DNA of 64,000 bases from Berberis thunbergii (GCA_003290165.1 QNQO01000597.1:496001-560000); one strand, 5' to 3'; positions 50,013 to 63,046 are shown, numbered from the stretch's first letter. Notes: generated by a model from the sequence alone, not told the origin. A program made the numbers and translations.

Positions 50013-50132
50013 CTATTTTGAATTTTTTCATTTTGAGTTTGGGTTTCTCTGTTATGTTAAGGTATGCATATTTATTGGTGGTATGAGAAAGTAAATCAAA
50101 AAAAAAAAAAAAAAACCTCAATGGTGGAATGG

Positions 50133-50200
50133 TGGTGTGAGAAAGAGGATACGATGGTGTGAGAAAGAGGATACGATGGTGTGAGAAAATGGATATGATG
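50133..50200. repeat. 22-bp minisatellite
   Basis: About three copies of ggtgtgagaaagaggatacg plus at, the last one diverged. Confidence 0.85.
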
Positions 50201-50539
50201 GTGCGGTGTAGTCGCTACCTTTAATGAAACTCTTATACTTAACGAATTGGAGTGATGGATTTGGGTCATTGCCTTGAAAGTATATGAAATAACATAAGGC
50301 TCCGCTTGGTACACAGTAAAATAATGCATAATGCAAAAGTTTACGGCAGTTACATAAATTTGGTGTTTGGTTGGCTTTACATAAAACGGTTATTTGGAAT
50401 TTGAATTCAAGACTTTTGCATCTCCTAGTTATAAACTTTTGCAAAACTTTGCAGGACAAAATCTCCCATATTACTTTGCAAAACTCTCATCATCTCCTCG
50501 AGTACTTTCAACTCCTTCATACACACCCCAACAATCACC

Positions 50540-50960
50540 ACTTTCACAACTACCATCGTCACCACTACCATGATCACTATACCATAACCATCACGACCAC
50601 CACCACCGCGCCACTACCACTGCCGCCACCACCTCCACCACTACTACCATTACCATAGCATAATCACTACCGCAACCAACTCCACCACTACCACTACCAC
50701 TACCATAGTATAATCATTGTCGCCGCTGCCACCACTACCACCGCAACAACCACCATAGCCACTGTATCCATCACCGCTGCCACCACCACCATTTTAACAG
50801 CCACTGCCATTGCCGCCAACATCACCATTTTAACAACCACCGCTATTGCCGCCACCGCCACCATCATTGTCCACATTCTCAATCAGCATCACCACAATCA
50901 CAGCCACCGTGACCATGCCACAATTACAGCTACTACCATCATCAACACCACCCACAATAA
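50540..50960. repeat. Long imperfect CCA/CAC/CAT trinucleotide repeat
   Basis: Over 400 bases of interrupted accacc, actacc and gccacc units with no long perfect run. Open frames on both strands here (His/Thr/Pro-rich on plus; Ala/Val/Met-rich on minus) are products of the repeat and not genes. Confidence 0.9.
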
Positions 50961-51434
50961 TGTTTTGATTTGCATTGATTTTTTGTAATTAATACCAAGC
51001 GTTCGTAAAGTAATGCATTGAATGTGAGCACCACATGACATTATAATTAGACATACTCCCTAAATCGCTGTGGCTCGAAGGTTTTTTGACTTTATATTTT
51101 CCCCTTGACTATGACTGACAAATATGAGCACCACATGACATTAAAACTTTATTATTTTTTATAAAACCACACAATTTAGATTTCGCACATCAAATTTATT
51201 TTTTCCAATCATGTTCAAGGGTAAAATATCAAGTTAAACTAACTCGTAGCAAAAATTTGGCGATGTAGGTGTTGTGTCAAATGATCAATTTTTTTAGGAG
51301 GGTTATCAAACTTTGAATTATTGTTAAGGGATAAGTCTTAAACCTAAAAAAAAAAAAAAAATTGTAAAAAGAAATGACAAATGATGGTAAGCTTTATGTC
51401 GGACTTGGCATTGAATTTTATAAGCTCCTCCAAG

Positions 51435-52012
51435 CAAAGATTGTGATTTCGCGAAATTTCACCAAATTTTTTTAAAATTACATTTTTCGGGGGTTTTTTT
51501 GAAAATTTTCGAGAGCATTTCCATTTCCATTGGGGGAACAAATATAAAATCATTATAAATAACTCCGGAGCTACTAAATTTTTAGCATTTCCATTGGGTT
51601 TATGCTCATTATAAAACCAAATTTTGAGGTTTTTTCGTAAAAATATAAAATCAACTACTAAAATTTACATTGAGAAATTTTTTGAAAATTTTCAGAATTT
51701 ATTCGTAAAATTCGAGTTTTTTTTTTCTAACTATCATTCATTCTAATTATTTAATAATTTTTGAAACCACTCCCTAATTTCCTAATTATCACGTATTCTA
51801 CCTATATATTGATTATTAAACTACCCTTTAATTTTCTAATTATAGTCATTTTAGTTTCATTTAATGTATTTTATACATTAATTACATGCATATTATTTTT
51901 TCACATATTTAATATATCCTCATAATTCATTATATATTTTATTTATCCTCAAATTTTTTTCTTTCTTAAGACACCCAAATATTTCTACAAAAAATCATAT
52001 CACAATTCTTTG
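51435..52012. mobile_element. AT-rich MITE family, copy 2 (inverted)
   Basis: The ends are caaagattgtgatttcgcga on the left and, read inward from the right, caaagaattgtgatatgat. The flanking 8-bp repeats are cctccaag (51427-51434) and cttccaag (52013-52020), a 7/8 match that fits a hAT-type duplication. Its core matches copies 1 and 3 in reverse orientation. It has an extra segment, about 51510-51590, that resembles the sequence just outside its right end (52048-52108). Confidence 0.82.
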
Positions 52013-52020
52013 CTTCCAAG

Positions 52021-53550
52021 TGCAAATGCAAGACACATCCTTGTCCAAGAGCATTTCCATTTCCATTTCCATTGGGGGAAACAAACATTGTAAATAACTC
52101 TGAAGCAATCAAGCAAGCAAGAAGACAACAGAAGAAACCAAACCAACAAATCATGTTATTTTATTGCCACGTGGCATACGATGGTTAGTCCCCTTTTGAA
52201 CTGGTCATCTTTCTTTCTCCGCTAATGAAGCGAAGAGAGAGAGAGAAAGAGAGGAATTTAGGGAAAGTTTATTCAATTAATTCATGAACAACAATTCTAG
52301 CCGGCCTTCTTTGTTGGTCTTTTTTTTTTTTTTTTGCGTTTAAATTTTTAGGATTTTTACAATTTCACCAATTTTATAAGCAGTGTTTATGATTGTGTTT
52401 TAAAACATGAGGGATAAAAAATGTAAAATAGACTTGCTCATCGAATATGACTGATTAAACTTACTCATCGATGAAACCAGAGTTTAGTCGATTGAAATAT
52501 GTACTCTATTAAATGTCCTTGAGTTATCTTGTAATTTGCAAAAAATGGCCCTCCACCCTGGTCCCTAGCTAGTCCACAAATACCGAGTTTTTATTTCACC
52601 TAGTTTACACAAATTGATTGCATGAGAAGTCATTTTATTCTTAATAATAGAGATCATGATGCATTGATTTATTTGCTTGGTACTTCTTTCATTTGAGTCG
52701 AAACATGTCATAAACTTAATATTTTTTTAATTTCAAAAAATTTACAATAAAATAATTAACAATATTTTATTTTATCGTAAATAATCTACATTTGTGAGAA
52801 TGACTGATAATTAACAATATTTGAGAATGACAGATTTATTTTATCGTAAATAATCTAAATTGGTGAGAGTAAAATGGTACATGTACAAAATGACAAAAAT
52901 ACCCTTGAGCACTATTCAACTTAGAACATTCTATTCATTTTGAAGAATTCGACATTTAACTAATTGATTGCTACCTTGCATTATAGTTCTCATTATGTGG
53001 TTGATTTGCTCGAGACATGCTTAAAATTTTTTTTGGGTGTTGTTTGAAATCCTAAAAAATTACTTGTACAATTTAATGACTTCGCTCGTATATACATGCA
53101 TCATAAAAACTTGTTTATATTCATTAGCATATGTTTGTATTATCCATAAATTATGATTAAAATGTTAATTATTATTTTGTTACTACATAATTATGTTCTC
53201 TTGTGCCCTTCAATAAGCCAGTGTAGTTATTGGGAAGTAATTGGTACAGACATCCCTTGTTATTTTCTTCAAGGCTATGTGGTTTGAACACTTATTATTA
53301 TTATTATTATTATTATTATTTCTTTAATGTTGTCAATTTTATTTATTTACTGTTCATAGACTATTTTTTTTTCATATTCATTTATTATAGCAAAGTGTTG
53401 GTTGAGAATTTGTACAATTTATTGACTTTGCTCGCGTGTTGTCCATGTATATATATAAGTTTGATTTGATATGAACTTTCACTTCATTAATTTTGAAGAA
53501 TTCAACGTTCAGCTAATTGATTACTGCCTTGCATTATGGTTCTTAATATG
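52021..53550. other. AT-rich spacer, no gene seen
   Basis: Contains a (TTA)n microsatellite at 53292-53320 and a GAGA-type run at 52230-52251. 52780-52860 has a short duplicated segment (ttttatcgtaaataatcta). No supported gene. Confidence 0.45.
53292..53320. repeat. (TTA)n microsatellite
   Basis: About ten uninterrupted units. Confidence 0.95.
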
Positions 53551-53558
53551 TCATTGTC

Positions 53559-54010
53559 AAAGATTGTGATTTCATTTTTCAAGTTAACTTCAGTATGTTG
53601 ATTTTAAGAAATATTTTGATGTGTAAAGAAAAAATGAAATTTTTTTTAGAATACGTTCAATATATATAATAAATTTCGATGATATATGAAATATGTGAAA
53701 AATAAGATGCAGGTAAATAAATCTATTAAACACATTAGATGAAGCTTAAATACCTATAATTAGATAATCATGAGTAGTTTCAAAAATCAATATATAAGTA
53801 GAATAAATGATAATTATAAAATTAGGGAGTGATTTCAAATATTAATAAATAATTAGAATAAATAATAAATAGAAAAACCCCGAAATTTTTTTAAAAAACC
53901 TGAAATTTACAAAAAAACTTCGAAATTTTTTGAAAAATCCTCAAAAAATTTGCCCTTTTTCTTTGCGTAATTTCAAAAAACGAAAATTTCATCGAAACAC
54001 ACAATCCTTG
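53559..54010. mobile_element. AT-rich MITE family, copy 3
   Basis: The left end is caaagattgtgatttcat; the right end read inward is caaggattgtgtttcgatga. Flanking 8-bp repeats are gtcattgt (53551-53558) and ttcattgt (54011-54018), a 7/8 match. At 452 bp it is the shortest copy and the cleanest for defining the family. Confidence 0.82.
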
Positions 54011-54230
54011 TTCATTGTTTTACTCGAGACATGTTGTTATAAAATAAAAAAAATAAAAATTGGTATAAGTGTTGTTTGAAACTCTAAGATAGAACTTGTA
54101 CAATTTAATTACTTTGCTCATGCACGAAACATTGTTTTTATCATTAGCATATGTATGCATTATCCATATATTATTATTATTGTTATCATTATTACATAAT
54201 TTTGGTACCACATAATTAAGAAAGTTTTGT

Positions 54231-54694
54231 TAAGGATGACAACGGGGCGGATTTGAATTTGAAGATCTGATTGGTGGGAGAAGAGAGGAGGATGAAGTCG
54301 ATTTGGTTTTGAAATCGAATGAGCTTGAAGATTTGATTGAACTCGAATCAGAGTCTCTCCACCTCTGTTGCTTCGCTCTGTTGTGTTGTGTGAAGAAGAA
54401 CAGATGAATGGTTGAAAGAAAGAGTAGTGTAGAGAAGGGAAGGGAGGGTGGTTTAATTAGGGTTAGGGTCAGGTTTTTTGTTTCTTTTAAGGGTTATGGG
54501 TATTTTTGTAAATTATACACATAAACGGATATCAACAAGGCGGATATGGCAAAATCCGTATCCACCCCGTTTATTTAACGGTTATGGTTTGGATCCCCAA
54601 AACTGTTCAAAATCTGTTTATGCATATCCAAATCTTATCCATTCGAGACGGACGTGACACATATCCATAAAAATTCGCCCCACTGCCATCCCTA
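54231..54694. mobile_element. hAT-like non-autonomous element
   Basis: The left end is TAAGGATGACAACGGGGCGG; the right end read inward is TAGGGATGGCAGTGGGGCGA. The flanking 8-bp repeats agttttgt (54223-54230) and aattctgt (54695-54702) match at 6/8. The ends are of the same type as the element in RPL37A intron 1. The interior has a GAA-rich segment and no ORF. Confidence 0.75.
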
Positions 54695-54702
54695 AATTCT
54701 GT

Positions 54703-55420
54703 TCATTTTGAAGAATTCAACATTTCAGTTAGAGACAGTTACACAACATTATGTTTTTTTTAGCATGTAGTTGATTTATGCACTTCTAAGATTGCCTTCC
54801 ATCAAAAGACAAACTCGAATGCACTTTTAAGATAAGAGCTAAAATGAGGTTTCAAAAGACAAACCCGAAATGCTCTTGATGATGCTCCAAATTTGGTGAA
54901 ACAAAAGGAATGCATTCTTAAAGTTTGATTCATTTTGAATAATTCTTCAGTAGTAAATGAGTTTTACCTTGCATATTAAGTTTCTCGACATGTCATTAAT
55001 TTATGCGCGAAACATTTTGCAATAAACATGCATAATTCATTCAATATGTATGCACCCTAGTCATATGGATGTCAAGTAAGAAATCCATTGACCAATACCT
55101 TCACCATTTTCCTCTAGAAATTTCTCAATCTAACCTGTTAAATGTTAAAAATAAATTGTCCTAATTCAGATTATTAAAAAGTAAAAATAAAAAAAATTCC
55201 TTAAACAAAGACTCAATCTGTTCATCAAATTCAAACCCTTCCTAAAAATAAACATTTACAATATTAATAATAGTCTATGCCATACTCGATCTACATTTTA
55301 GTTATTTCTTAGAAATCCAGGGGTATTTTCATTCCTTTACCCCAATTTTCTCATCTCATCATCCCATCTCCTCACCCTTCTCTTCTCTTCCCTCCCCAGA
55401 TAGAATTGGAAGAAGAAATA
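54703..55420. other. Spacer and presumed MORN gene promoter
   Basis: AT-rich. 55340-55400 is TC-rich and probably close to the transcription start of the MORN gene. No other gene seen. Confidence 0.45.
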
Positions 55421-55421
<1 letters not shown>

Positions 55422-55451
<30 letters not shown>

Positions 55452-55460
55452 AAGAAGAAA
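55422..55460. repeat. (GAA)n microsatellite in the MORN gene leader
   Basis: About twelve GAA units ending 108 bases before the start codon, probably within the 5' UTR. Confidence 0.92.
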
Positions 55461-55567
55461 AGGTTTGATTTTGTTCAAAGCAAAACACTAAACACTTTGC
55501 CTCCTCTGTTTTGTGAAGAAAAAAAAGATAGAGATTGGATATGAGTGTTTGGAAAATTATTATGTAA

Positions 55568-58500
55568 ATGCATCATAAGAAATCTCAAGTTCAGATCGGG
55601 AAAGAAAGCAGCGGAGTCTCTTCCGATTTCAATCCCACACCACAACCGAAACCATTCATCTCTTCAACTATTCATCAAAATCCAATCAAGATTCCTCCTT
55701 TATCACCACCACCTTCCACCACTACTACCTCTTCTTCTTCTTCTTCTCCTCATCATCAACATACCTCACCACCACAAAATGAACCCACCACCACCACCAC
55801 CACCACAAACAACAATCTTTCCACCCCACACAAAAGACCCATCATGAACCATCACCATCACTCTTCTACCCTTTCCCACTCCCCCACCCTTTCTTCTCTT
55901 CATCACCATCACCATCATCAGCAGCAGCAGCAGCAGCAGCAGCATCATCATCAGCAGCAGCAGCAGCAGCGGCAGCAGAATTCAATCAATCCATCTCTTT
56001 CTCCTTTCTCTACCTTACCAATTTCATCAAGAAATCTTCCTACAGCACGTCGCTTTCCTTTCTACATCCCTCCATCTACTAAAGCTCATATCTTTCGCCT
56101 TCTTCGACAACTCCGCCGCCTTCGTTTACATCTCCGTCTTCTCCTTCTTCTATCATTCCCATCTTTTTACTTCTTCCTTTCCAACCCCAATCGTTCATTC
56201 TTTCTTGATTTCCTTTCTGCTCTTGCATTCTCTGCTGCTTTGCTTCTATCCATTAACCTTGCCCTGCCTCGTCTCCCTTCAATTCGACTCCTTTTAGCTC
56301 GTTCTTTCCCAATTAAGCTCTCCTCCTCATCTACCCCATCCTCCCGGACTCGTTCTCCGGTTCTTTGGTCCATTGGTTCGAAGCCCGAGTCGGCTAAAAA
56401 GATCCATTCAGGATCTGGGGTTCAGGTTTATACCAATGGGGATGTTTACGAGGGTGAATTTCATAAGGGTAAGTGCTCCGGGAGTGGCGTTTATTACTAT
56501 TACATGAGTGGGAGGTATGAGGGGGATTGGGTTGATGAGAAGTATGATGGGTATGGGGTTGAAACATGGGCAAGAGGGAGCCGGTATCGTGGGCAGTATA
56601 GGCAGGGCCTAAGGCATGGGTATGGGGTGTATAGATTTTACACAGGTGATGTTTATGCAGGGGAATGGTCGAATGGGCAGAGTCATGGATGTGGAGTGCA
56701 TAATTGCGAGGATGGGAGTCGATATGTCGGGGAATTCAAATGGGGTGTCAAGCATGGTCTTGGTCATTACCATTTCAGGTATTTTTTATTCGATATCTGA
56801 TGAGCAATTTCCTCCTTTTGTTGTGCTACATTTATTGGTTCTTGGTATATATGGATGACTCCATCTGGGTTATCGACTCTCCTATAGTTACGGTCAACCA
56901 CACGAAAGTTTATCTTGTTCTTGAATCTAGTTTTTTCCAATTTGAGTTTCTTAGACTGTTGGATGTGTTTTGCAGTCAGTAATGTTGAAAGTGAAAAGTT
57001 TCTTAGATGTTAATGGATTTATTTATTTATCAATCAAACAAGCATAAATACCTTGATAGCAAAATCCAATGTGACTCAGAAGGTCACAAGGCAGGGGAGT
57101 ACTCATTACAGAAAAGATTATTCCAGTAAAACATGCAAACTTGAAACTCAGTATCTGAGATAGTGCCCCAAATGTCACCCTAGTGCCAAACTAGGGCTTG
57201 TTGCTACTTTTTAGTCCTTTTTGAAGATTCTATTGTTCCTCTTATTTCAGAGGATCCATTTTCCTGCCAGGAGAACTCTTCTCCAAAACCTAGCTCTTAG
57301 AGTAGAGCACCCATCCTCTGCCAATTGGAGGCCATCTGAAGGAAACAAACACCCTTTCAAACTGTAGTTGAAGCTTCCCTAAAGACAGACTGCCAAATCT
57401 GTCTTTTTAATTGGCGAGAGGAAAAAAAGGGATCAATGGATTCTTCTTCTGCTTCACTAAAGCTACATCTATTTGGAATGATTAAGCCTCTCTTCAGTAC
57501 ATTATCCACTGTTAATATCTTACAATGACCCAGTTTCCAAGTAAAGAAATTAACTTTAGAAAGGATTTCTTTAATCCATAAAACATTATGTCCTAAGAGA
57601 GATGGGAAGATGAATTGGTTGCTTGAGGAAATAGTATTCACCACTTATTTCAGATGGTTTCAATCCATTGAGAAAACACATGTTTTGCCATCTCATCTCT
57701 ATTGTCGTCTTGAACACTGGGAGACTTAGATTGCAGAAATTATAACAATTGGATAAGGCAGGGACTTGAGAATTAATGCGTGATTGGCCTTTTTTTTTGT
57801 TTCTTAGTTTAGATACGTTGCAAAGCATTTACAGTTTCAAGTATATGTATGAGCTTACTCAGAAATCAGAATAGATGAAAATAGAATGGTTCCTTTGTAA
57901 GACTGGAGTTCTGTTTTTACAATATCAATTAAGGATGCCTAGTTTCATTTATGGTTTGGAGTGTGACGAATTTCTGGTGAGTATATGATGAGTTGTGTAG
58001 CATTTTTCTATGTAGTTTACCTCCATCATCTCTTGGCTCAAATGAGTATCTCACTCCCGTGGGCACTATTTTAGTTGATATTTGCCAAGGAGAAGGGCTG
58101 TACTTAGAACTAGGGTTCAAAATATTGGATATTTTTACCTCTAATAGAATAATAGAAGAATATAATCGCTATATTTCGTGATATTTCATCCAATATCACT
58201 ATATATATGGATATATGATATATCCCAAATCGTTTTATTTTGCACAAAAAAAAAGGATACATATTGCAATTTACGTGGATCAAGGAAGCATAGACTCTTC
58301 GGAAACTTGCTATATCCGTCTCTAACACGTATCTGACACTGACACTCGCTCAACACGCGTCAGACACGTGATCAACGTGTCAACAGGTGTCAGACACATG
58401 GTCAATGTGGTCAACGTGTCGGACACGCCTCTTCTTCTCTACGTTTTTTTTCTGTGTTTTTTATACTTGCAACAAAAATGAACACACTCTAGGAAGACAC

Positions 58501-61141
58501 TTTATTAGATTATTGTTTATGTTTTATATGACTTATTTAAAAATATATATATAGTATCACATGTCGACGTGTCCCCGAGTCCTAGTTTTTGTAAAATTGT
58601 CGAGTCACCGTTTCATGTCCTTGTCAGTGCATCCTTGATGTAGATATATCGAGATATATAAATTGGTTAGAAATTGATGTTTCTAGCTTGAAGTTTGATG
58701 AGAGTTACTTAGAGGAGCTAAAGAATAGAATGTTATAGTTTGAATAAAGTGAATCATGAAACGAGCTAAGATTTACTTTCATTTGTTTCTTTAAAGCAAA
58801 GTGCTAAGATTGCTTGGGTTTCTTTGTAGTTGTATATAGAAGAACATTTTTGTCTAATCTTTCTAGAAAATTTGCACTCTGAAAAGAATCTAGATCATTT
58901 ATTTGTCTGGAGTTTGGACTATTTAGTAGCATTTCTCAGATTACCTGAATCCTAGTTATGACGGATTTATGGTGCTATGTTCTGGAACCAACGTCAGCCA
59001 AGACTCAATTCCTTGTTTTAGATCAAAACCCATAAGCAGATCTTGATAGACTCTCTTTTGTAATGTTACCTTGTAATGAGTGTTTTTCAATATGATGGTG
59101 CTTTCAAGGAGTAAAGTATATAGAAGGCAACAAACTCATGACCTAGTTAGTCATCAATCCCAATTCCTTAGTACTCTCCACACCTGTAAAATCGGGGTCT
59201 TGAGTATGCTGTTCAGGTGCATTACGGTTCAAGTGTCTACTTTAAATTTGGTAGTGGATATGGAAACTAAAAGTCTAAAGAGTCGAGATTACCCTTTTGT
59301 AAACGTGCAATAAAAGATAACTTTTTTGGTTGAGTTAAATGGTTTTTAAAAAGAAGTCAATAAAGCTTAGTATGAAAAATGGAACAACTGATTTGCTGGC
59401 TCATATGCTAATATGGACCAATCATCAAGTTCGTAAGCACAAACGCACAAGACTTTTTTCTAGTCTGGCCTGAGCTCAACTTCTATTTTTAGTTTTGGAC
59501 TGGACAAAGCTTTAGGAACTCTCTTTTGGACCTGCTCAAATGTCCAGAATAATAAAAAGCTGAGATATCATGTATGTACTTGGGTTCAGTGCTGGTAAAA
59601 ACTGTTACGGAACTTTAAAACTACACAATAATTTGAAAATGATTATGGAAATTTTTACAAGGCTTGGACCTGGTTTTGGATTTTTCATGATTATACCAAA
59701 TATCAACCACGGTTAGGGTTCTCGCCAGTCTAAGATATAACACGTACATACACGGTTATGATTCTTGCGTTGTGTTTATGGTTGTTAAATGTAGAGGCGT
59801 GAGGTGGGGATAGGGTACCCGAATCTTCGGTTCCCGCCTAGCTATGGAGATTGATAAATTGATTTCGGGCATAGACGGGATAGAAATCAAAACCCGACTG
59901 GGTTTCAGGGGTATCCTCCACCTTAGAAGTTTACACAAGCATCCTGCAATGAACCTAGAATCTCTGATAGGACACTTTTAAAGACCTATTGCTTTAGTGA
60001 TAGTGGTATCACAATCCATGTGGGACTAAATCCTCTTCCATCTTGTGATGAGTGTGAGGAGATTTTTCCCACATCCTCTAAACACCAAAGGAAAGAAGAT
60101 TTGACTTCTTATAAAACACAAGTTTGTCTCATATCAACTAATGACTTAAACTAAAAGAGCTTTTGCTTTTATTATAACATACAAGGTCTCCAACGAGGGC
60201 CCCATAAGGGTTGTCAAGTTTGAGAGCCCATCTTAGTTATTTGGGGCCTTAACAGTTTGGGGTGGTGCGACCCATTTATTAGCGAGACAGAGTCAGGGGC
60301 GCTCTTGAAAATTATCCGTAGGTGGGGCAGATTTAGGGTGTTTTAAATTGATACCAGAGCGGGGATGGATTTGGCAAAATCCGCCCTGTTGCCATCACTA
60401 GGCGAGGAGGTGTTTCAGTGGACCGAAACGTTAGGTATAAGGGCTTTGGAGGTGTATATTTTAAGTAAAGAAAATATGCAAATAGTACATATATTTAAAC
60501 TATATGTAATTAAAACATATGATAAGTAATTCATAACTCCTTATCCAAAGTTATATCACATATAATTGAACATTAAACTTTCAAGTTCAGTCACTGAAGT
60601 CAAGTAGTCAATATCCACCCTTAAATTTCATATCAGAACCGTAACATCATAAACATGGACAACTCTTAACTCACCATGTCTAGCATCTCATTCTTATTTC
60701 TAATCTTAATCAGAAGTATCAATGGCCACTTAGTCATCCCCTTGATGAAGATTTTGATCTTCCAATACAAACAAGTCATCGACCCCTCTCATTCGATTTA
60801 GGGCTTGAGTGAAAATTGGCTAGGGCCCTTTTTATATGTTTGCAGGGAAAAAAACACACACACAAAAGAAAAAACATAGTTTAACACGTTTCAAAATGTT
60901 TTTATGGTCTTTGTTTCTCCTTCATGTTTTTACATGTTTTACATAGGTTTTACCTCAAAACGGGCCTTGACACGTAACTTTCATATGTACCATGGACTTG
61001 CTTGAGCAGTACAGATTTTGTGCTCAAGTCAGATTTATTCTGTAGTTTTCTGTTGAGAATTAATAAGTAATTGCTTGATAAAATCAAGGTAACATGTTCC
61101 AAAACACAACCTTAATATTTTGGCTTTTTACGATTAATATA

Positions 61142-61204
<63 letters not shown>

Positions 61205-63046
61205 TTGTTTCTATACTTGTTTATGATTAATGGTGGGGATCTGAGCACGCACTTCTACTGTATTTTCAAATGATAGAATAGTATTTATCTCATTGTTTTC
61301 GTGATTGCTAATGAATTCTTACCTACTACAGGTTCTTGACATCCATAATTCTATATGATGTCTACGGTGAAAATAACTTAGATATTAATTTGGCTACCAT
61401 TCTGCACTAAATATTCTGTGCGAACTTGGATAAATGTTGACTGCAAAGCCTCTTAATCATGTAATCATATATTGTTCATTACTGTGTCCCAACTTGGATC
61501 TCAAGAAATTTGGAGTTCGAAAGATTGGTTCACTTGTACCATTTTTTATTTATTTTTATTTTATTTTAATTAAAGCTCTTTGTACTTGGTTAAGCTAGGA
61601 ACATCCTGAAACTTCTACATTTTTCCTTTTGACGAAATAATAGGTGTTATTTGTCTATTTTTAATTGCTGGGTTGACGGATAACAATGATGTGCACCAAT
61701 GGAGTTTCGTATACACTCGGTCGATAACTTATTTGCAACTTCTGAATTCTTTGTTATTTCTGACTATTAAATCCCCCCTCGTTATCTCACTTGACTATTC
61801 TGAACGAGTGCTTGTTTGACCATTGCATGTATGACTGCAGTTATTATTTTTTGTGTTTTCTGCATGACCTATTTGGTACCTCCATGAACATCTGAATTAC
61901 TTGGTGTACTTGAGCAGCAGCATGGAGTGCTCAGAACTTGGCTTCGACTTCTTATTCTTTTAACGATTTTTTAAAATTATTTTTGACACATGATACAAGG
62001 TGGATATTTTACCAACCCTGTTTTTGGATTTTATGCAGAAATGGTGATACCTATGCTGGAGAATATTTTGCAGACAAGATGCATGGATTTGGAGTTTATC
62101 GATTTGCCAATGGGCACCGATATGAGGGTGCCTGGCACGAGGGAAAAAAGCAAGGGCTTGGGATGTATAGCTTTAGAAATGGAGAAACTCAATCTGGTCA
62201 CTGGCAAAATGGTGTCTTAGATATACCAAGCACACAGAACATCCATCCTGTATCTCCTGTTGCAGTTAATCATTCGAAAGTGCTGAATGCAGTACAGGTA
62301 CCAAAATTTTGTACTTTTTGGTGAAACTAAATTATTTTGAGAAATACTCGTACACCACCTCTTTGTTCGAAAATACATTCATCAAGGACTGTGCATCTGC
62401 AACATGCTAGATCTAGAAGCTGCTAACTTCATTAATCATATACACCATAAACTTTACCCTCGATGAATCATCTCTTAAAATTAATTGTACCCAGTTGATT
62501 TTATGTGGATTCTACCAAGGGGCATTCTTAGGTTGTAAGTTCAAATTTTTTTTACGACAATCATGAAGGCCCTCTGATAAATACAAAGAGTTCTGCTCCT
62601 TGTACATAATTAGCATCAAATGTAGCTTTCTGCAGTGTCCATCAACACATCCCTCAAGGGAGAGTTCACCTTGGCCACTCAAATGTGAATGATCCTGAAT
62701 TCTGCATGTGATGATAGTTTTAGCCGTGTCCTGTTAATTGTAAATTGACAACATAACTACTGCTCATAACAGAAAGCACACGAAAAGAGGAGGTTTAAAA
62801 TATTAATAAAGTTTATATGAAAGTATGTTTGAAAATAGTATTCTGATTGTTGTATATTATCACCAGGAAGCGCGAAGAGCTGCAGAAAAAGCATACGATG
62901 TAGCCAGAGTTGATGAAAGAGTTAACAAGGCTGTTGCAGCAGCCAATAAAGCAGCCAATGCAGCAAGGGTTGCTGCTGTAAAAGCTGTTCAAAACAAAAT
63001 GCACCGCAACAATAATGATGATGACTTACCGTTTCCAATCGTGTGA
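55568..63046 (+). CDS. MORN-repeat membrane protein
   Basis: Three exons, 55568-56778, 62039-62297 and 62867-63046, with GT-AG introns, give 549 residues. The N-terminus is low-complexity, with a His/Gln tract at about residues 112-137. Residues about 190-240 are strongly hydrophobic and probably one or two membrane segments. About eight MORN repeats (YxGxW-x-G pattern, such as YEGEFHKGKCSGSGVY and YAGEYFADKMHGFGVYRF) run from about residue 285 to 470. The last exon gives an Ala/Lys-rich helix (RVDERVNKAVAAANKAANAA). MORN repeats bind lipids or proteins. Arabidopsis relatives carry the old label SET7/9-like methyltransferase, but I see no SET domain here, so that name is not supported. Intron 1 is 5.3 kb and repeat-filled. 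The function is unknown. Confidence 0.93.
55905..55978. repeat. CAG/CAT trinucleotide tract in MORN exon 1
   Basis: Encodes the His/Gln run of the MORN protein. The two long CAG blocks could change length without shifting the frame. Confidence 0.92.
57300..57650 (-). mobile_element. LINE zf-RVT fragment
   Basis: A minus-strand frame reads KVNFFTWKLGHCKILTVDNV followed by LKRGLIIPNRC, matching the zf-RVT region of plant L1-type LINEs. No other LINE domain is nearby, so it is a small isolated piece. Confidence 0.7.
60360..60402. mobile_element. Terminus of a hAT-like element (partial)
   Basis: Reading inward from 60402 the sequence is TAGTGATGGCAACAGGGCGG, matching the ends at 32627 and 54231. 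The other end was not located with confidence, so the element may be truncated. Confidence 0.5.
61142..61204. repeat. (ATT)n microsatellite
   Basis: About 21 uninterrupted units in MORN intron 1. Confidence 0.96.

Larger units (their letters stand above)
50013..51426. other. Spacer with simple repeats and a MITE-like fragment
   Basis: 50294-50400 contains ggctccgcttggtacac and tttggttggc, words typical of MITE ends, but no matching partner end was found. The long trinucleotide-rich block is listed separately. No gene seen. Confidence 0.4.
56779..62038 (+). other. MORN gene intron 1 (5.3 kb)
   Basis: Begins GTATTT after the HYHF codons and ends ATGCAG before AAATGGTGATACC. It contains a LINE zf-RVT fragment (57300-57650, minus strand), a cluster of gtgtc and gacac words at 58330-58440, one end of a hAT-like element near 60402, and a long ATT microsatellite. 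No independent gene seen. Confidence 0.88.

Noticed and set aside
49655..50200. CRISPR-like or regulatory array
   Set aside because: Two long diverged units and a short 22-bp minisatellite; no spacer-repeat structure, and the genome is a plant.
50371..50882. Frames rich in His/Thr/Pro and in Ala/Val/Met
   Set aside because: They arise from the CCA-type trinucleotide repeat and are open on both strands.
55568..63046. Annotation of the MORN gene as a SET7/9 histone methyltransferase
   Set aside because: The old label rests on MORN repeats shared with SET7/9; no SET domain is encoded here.
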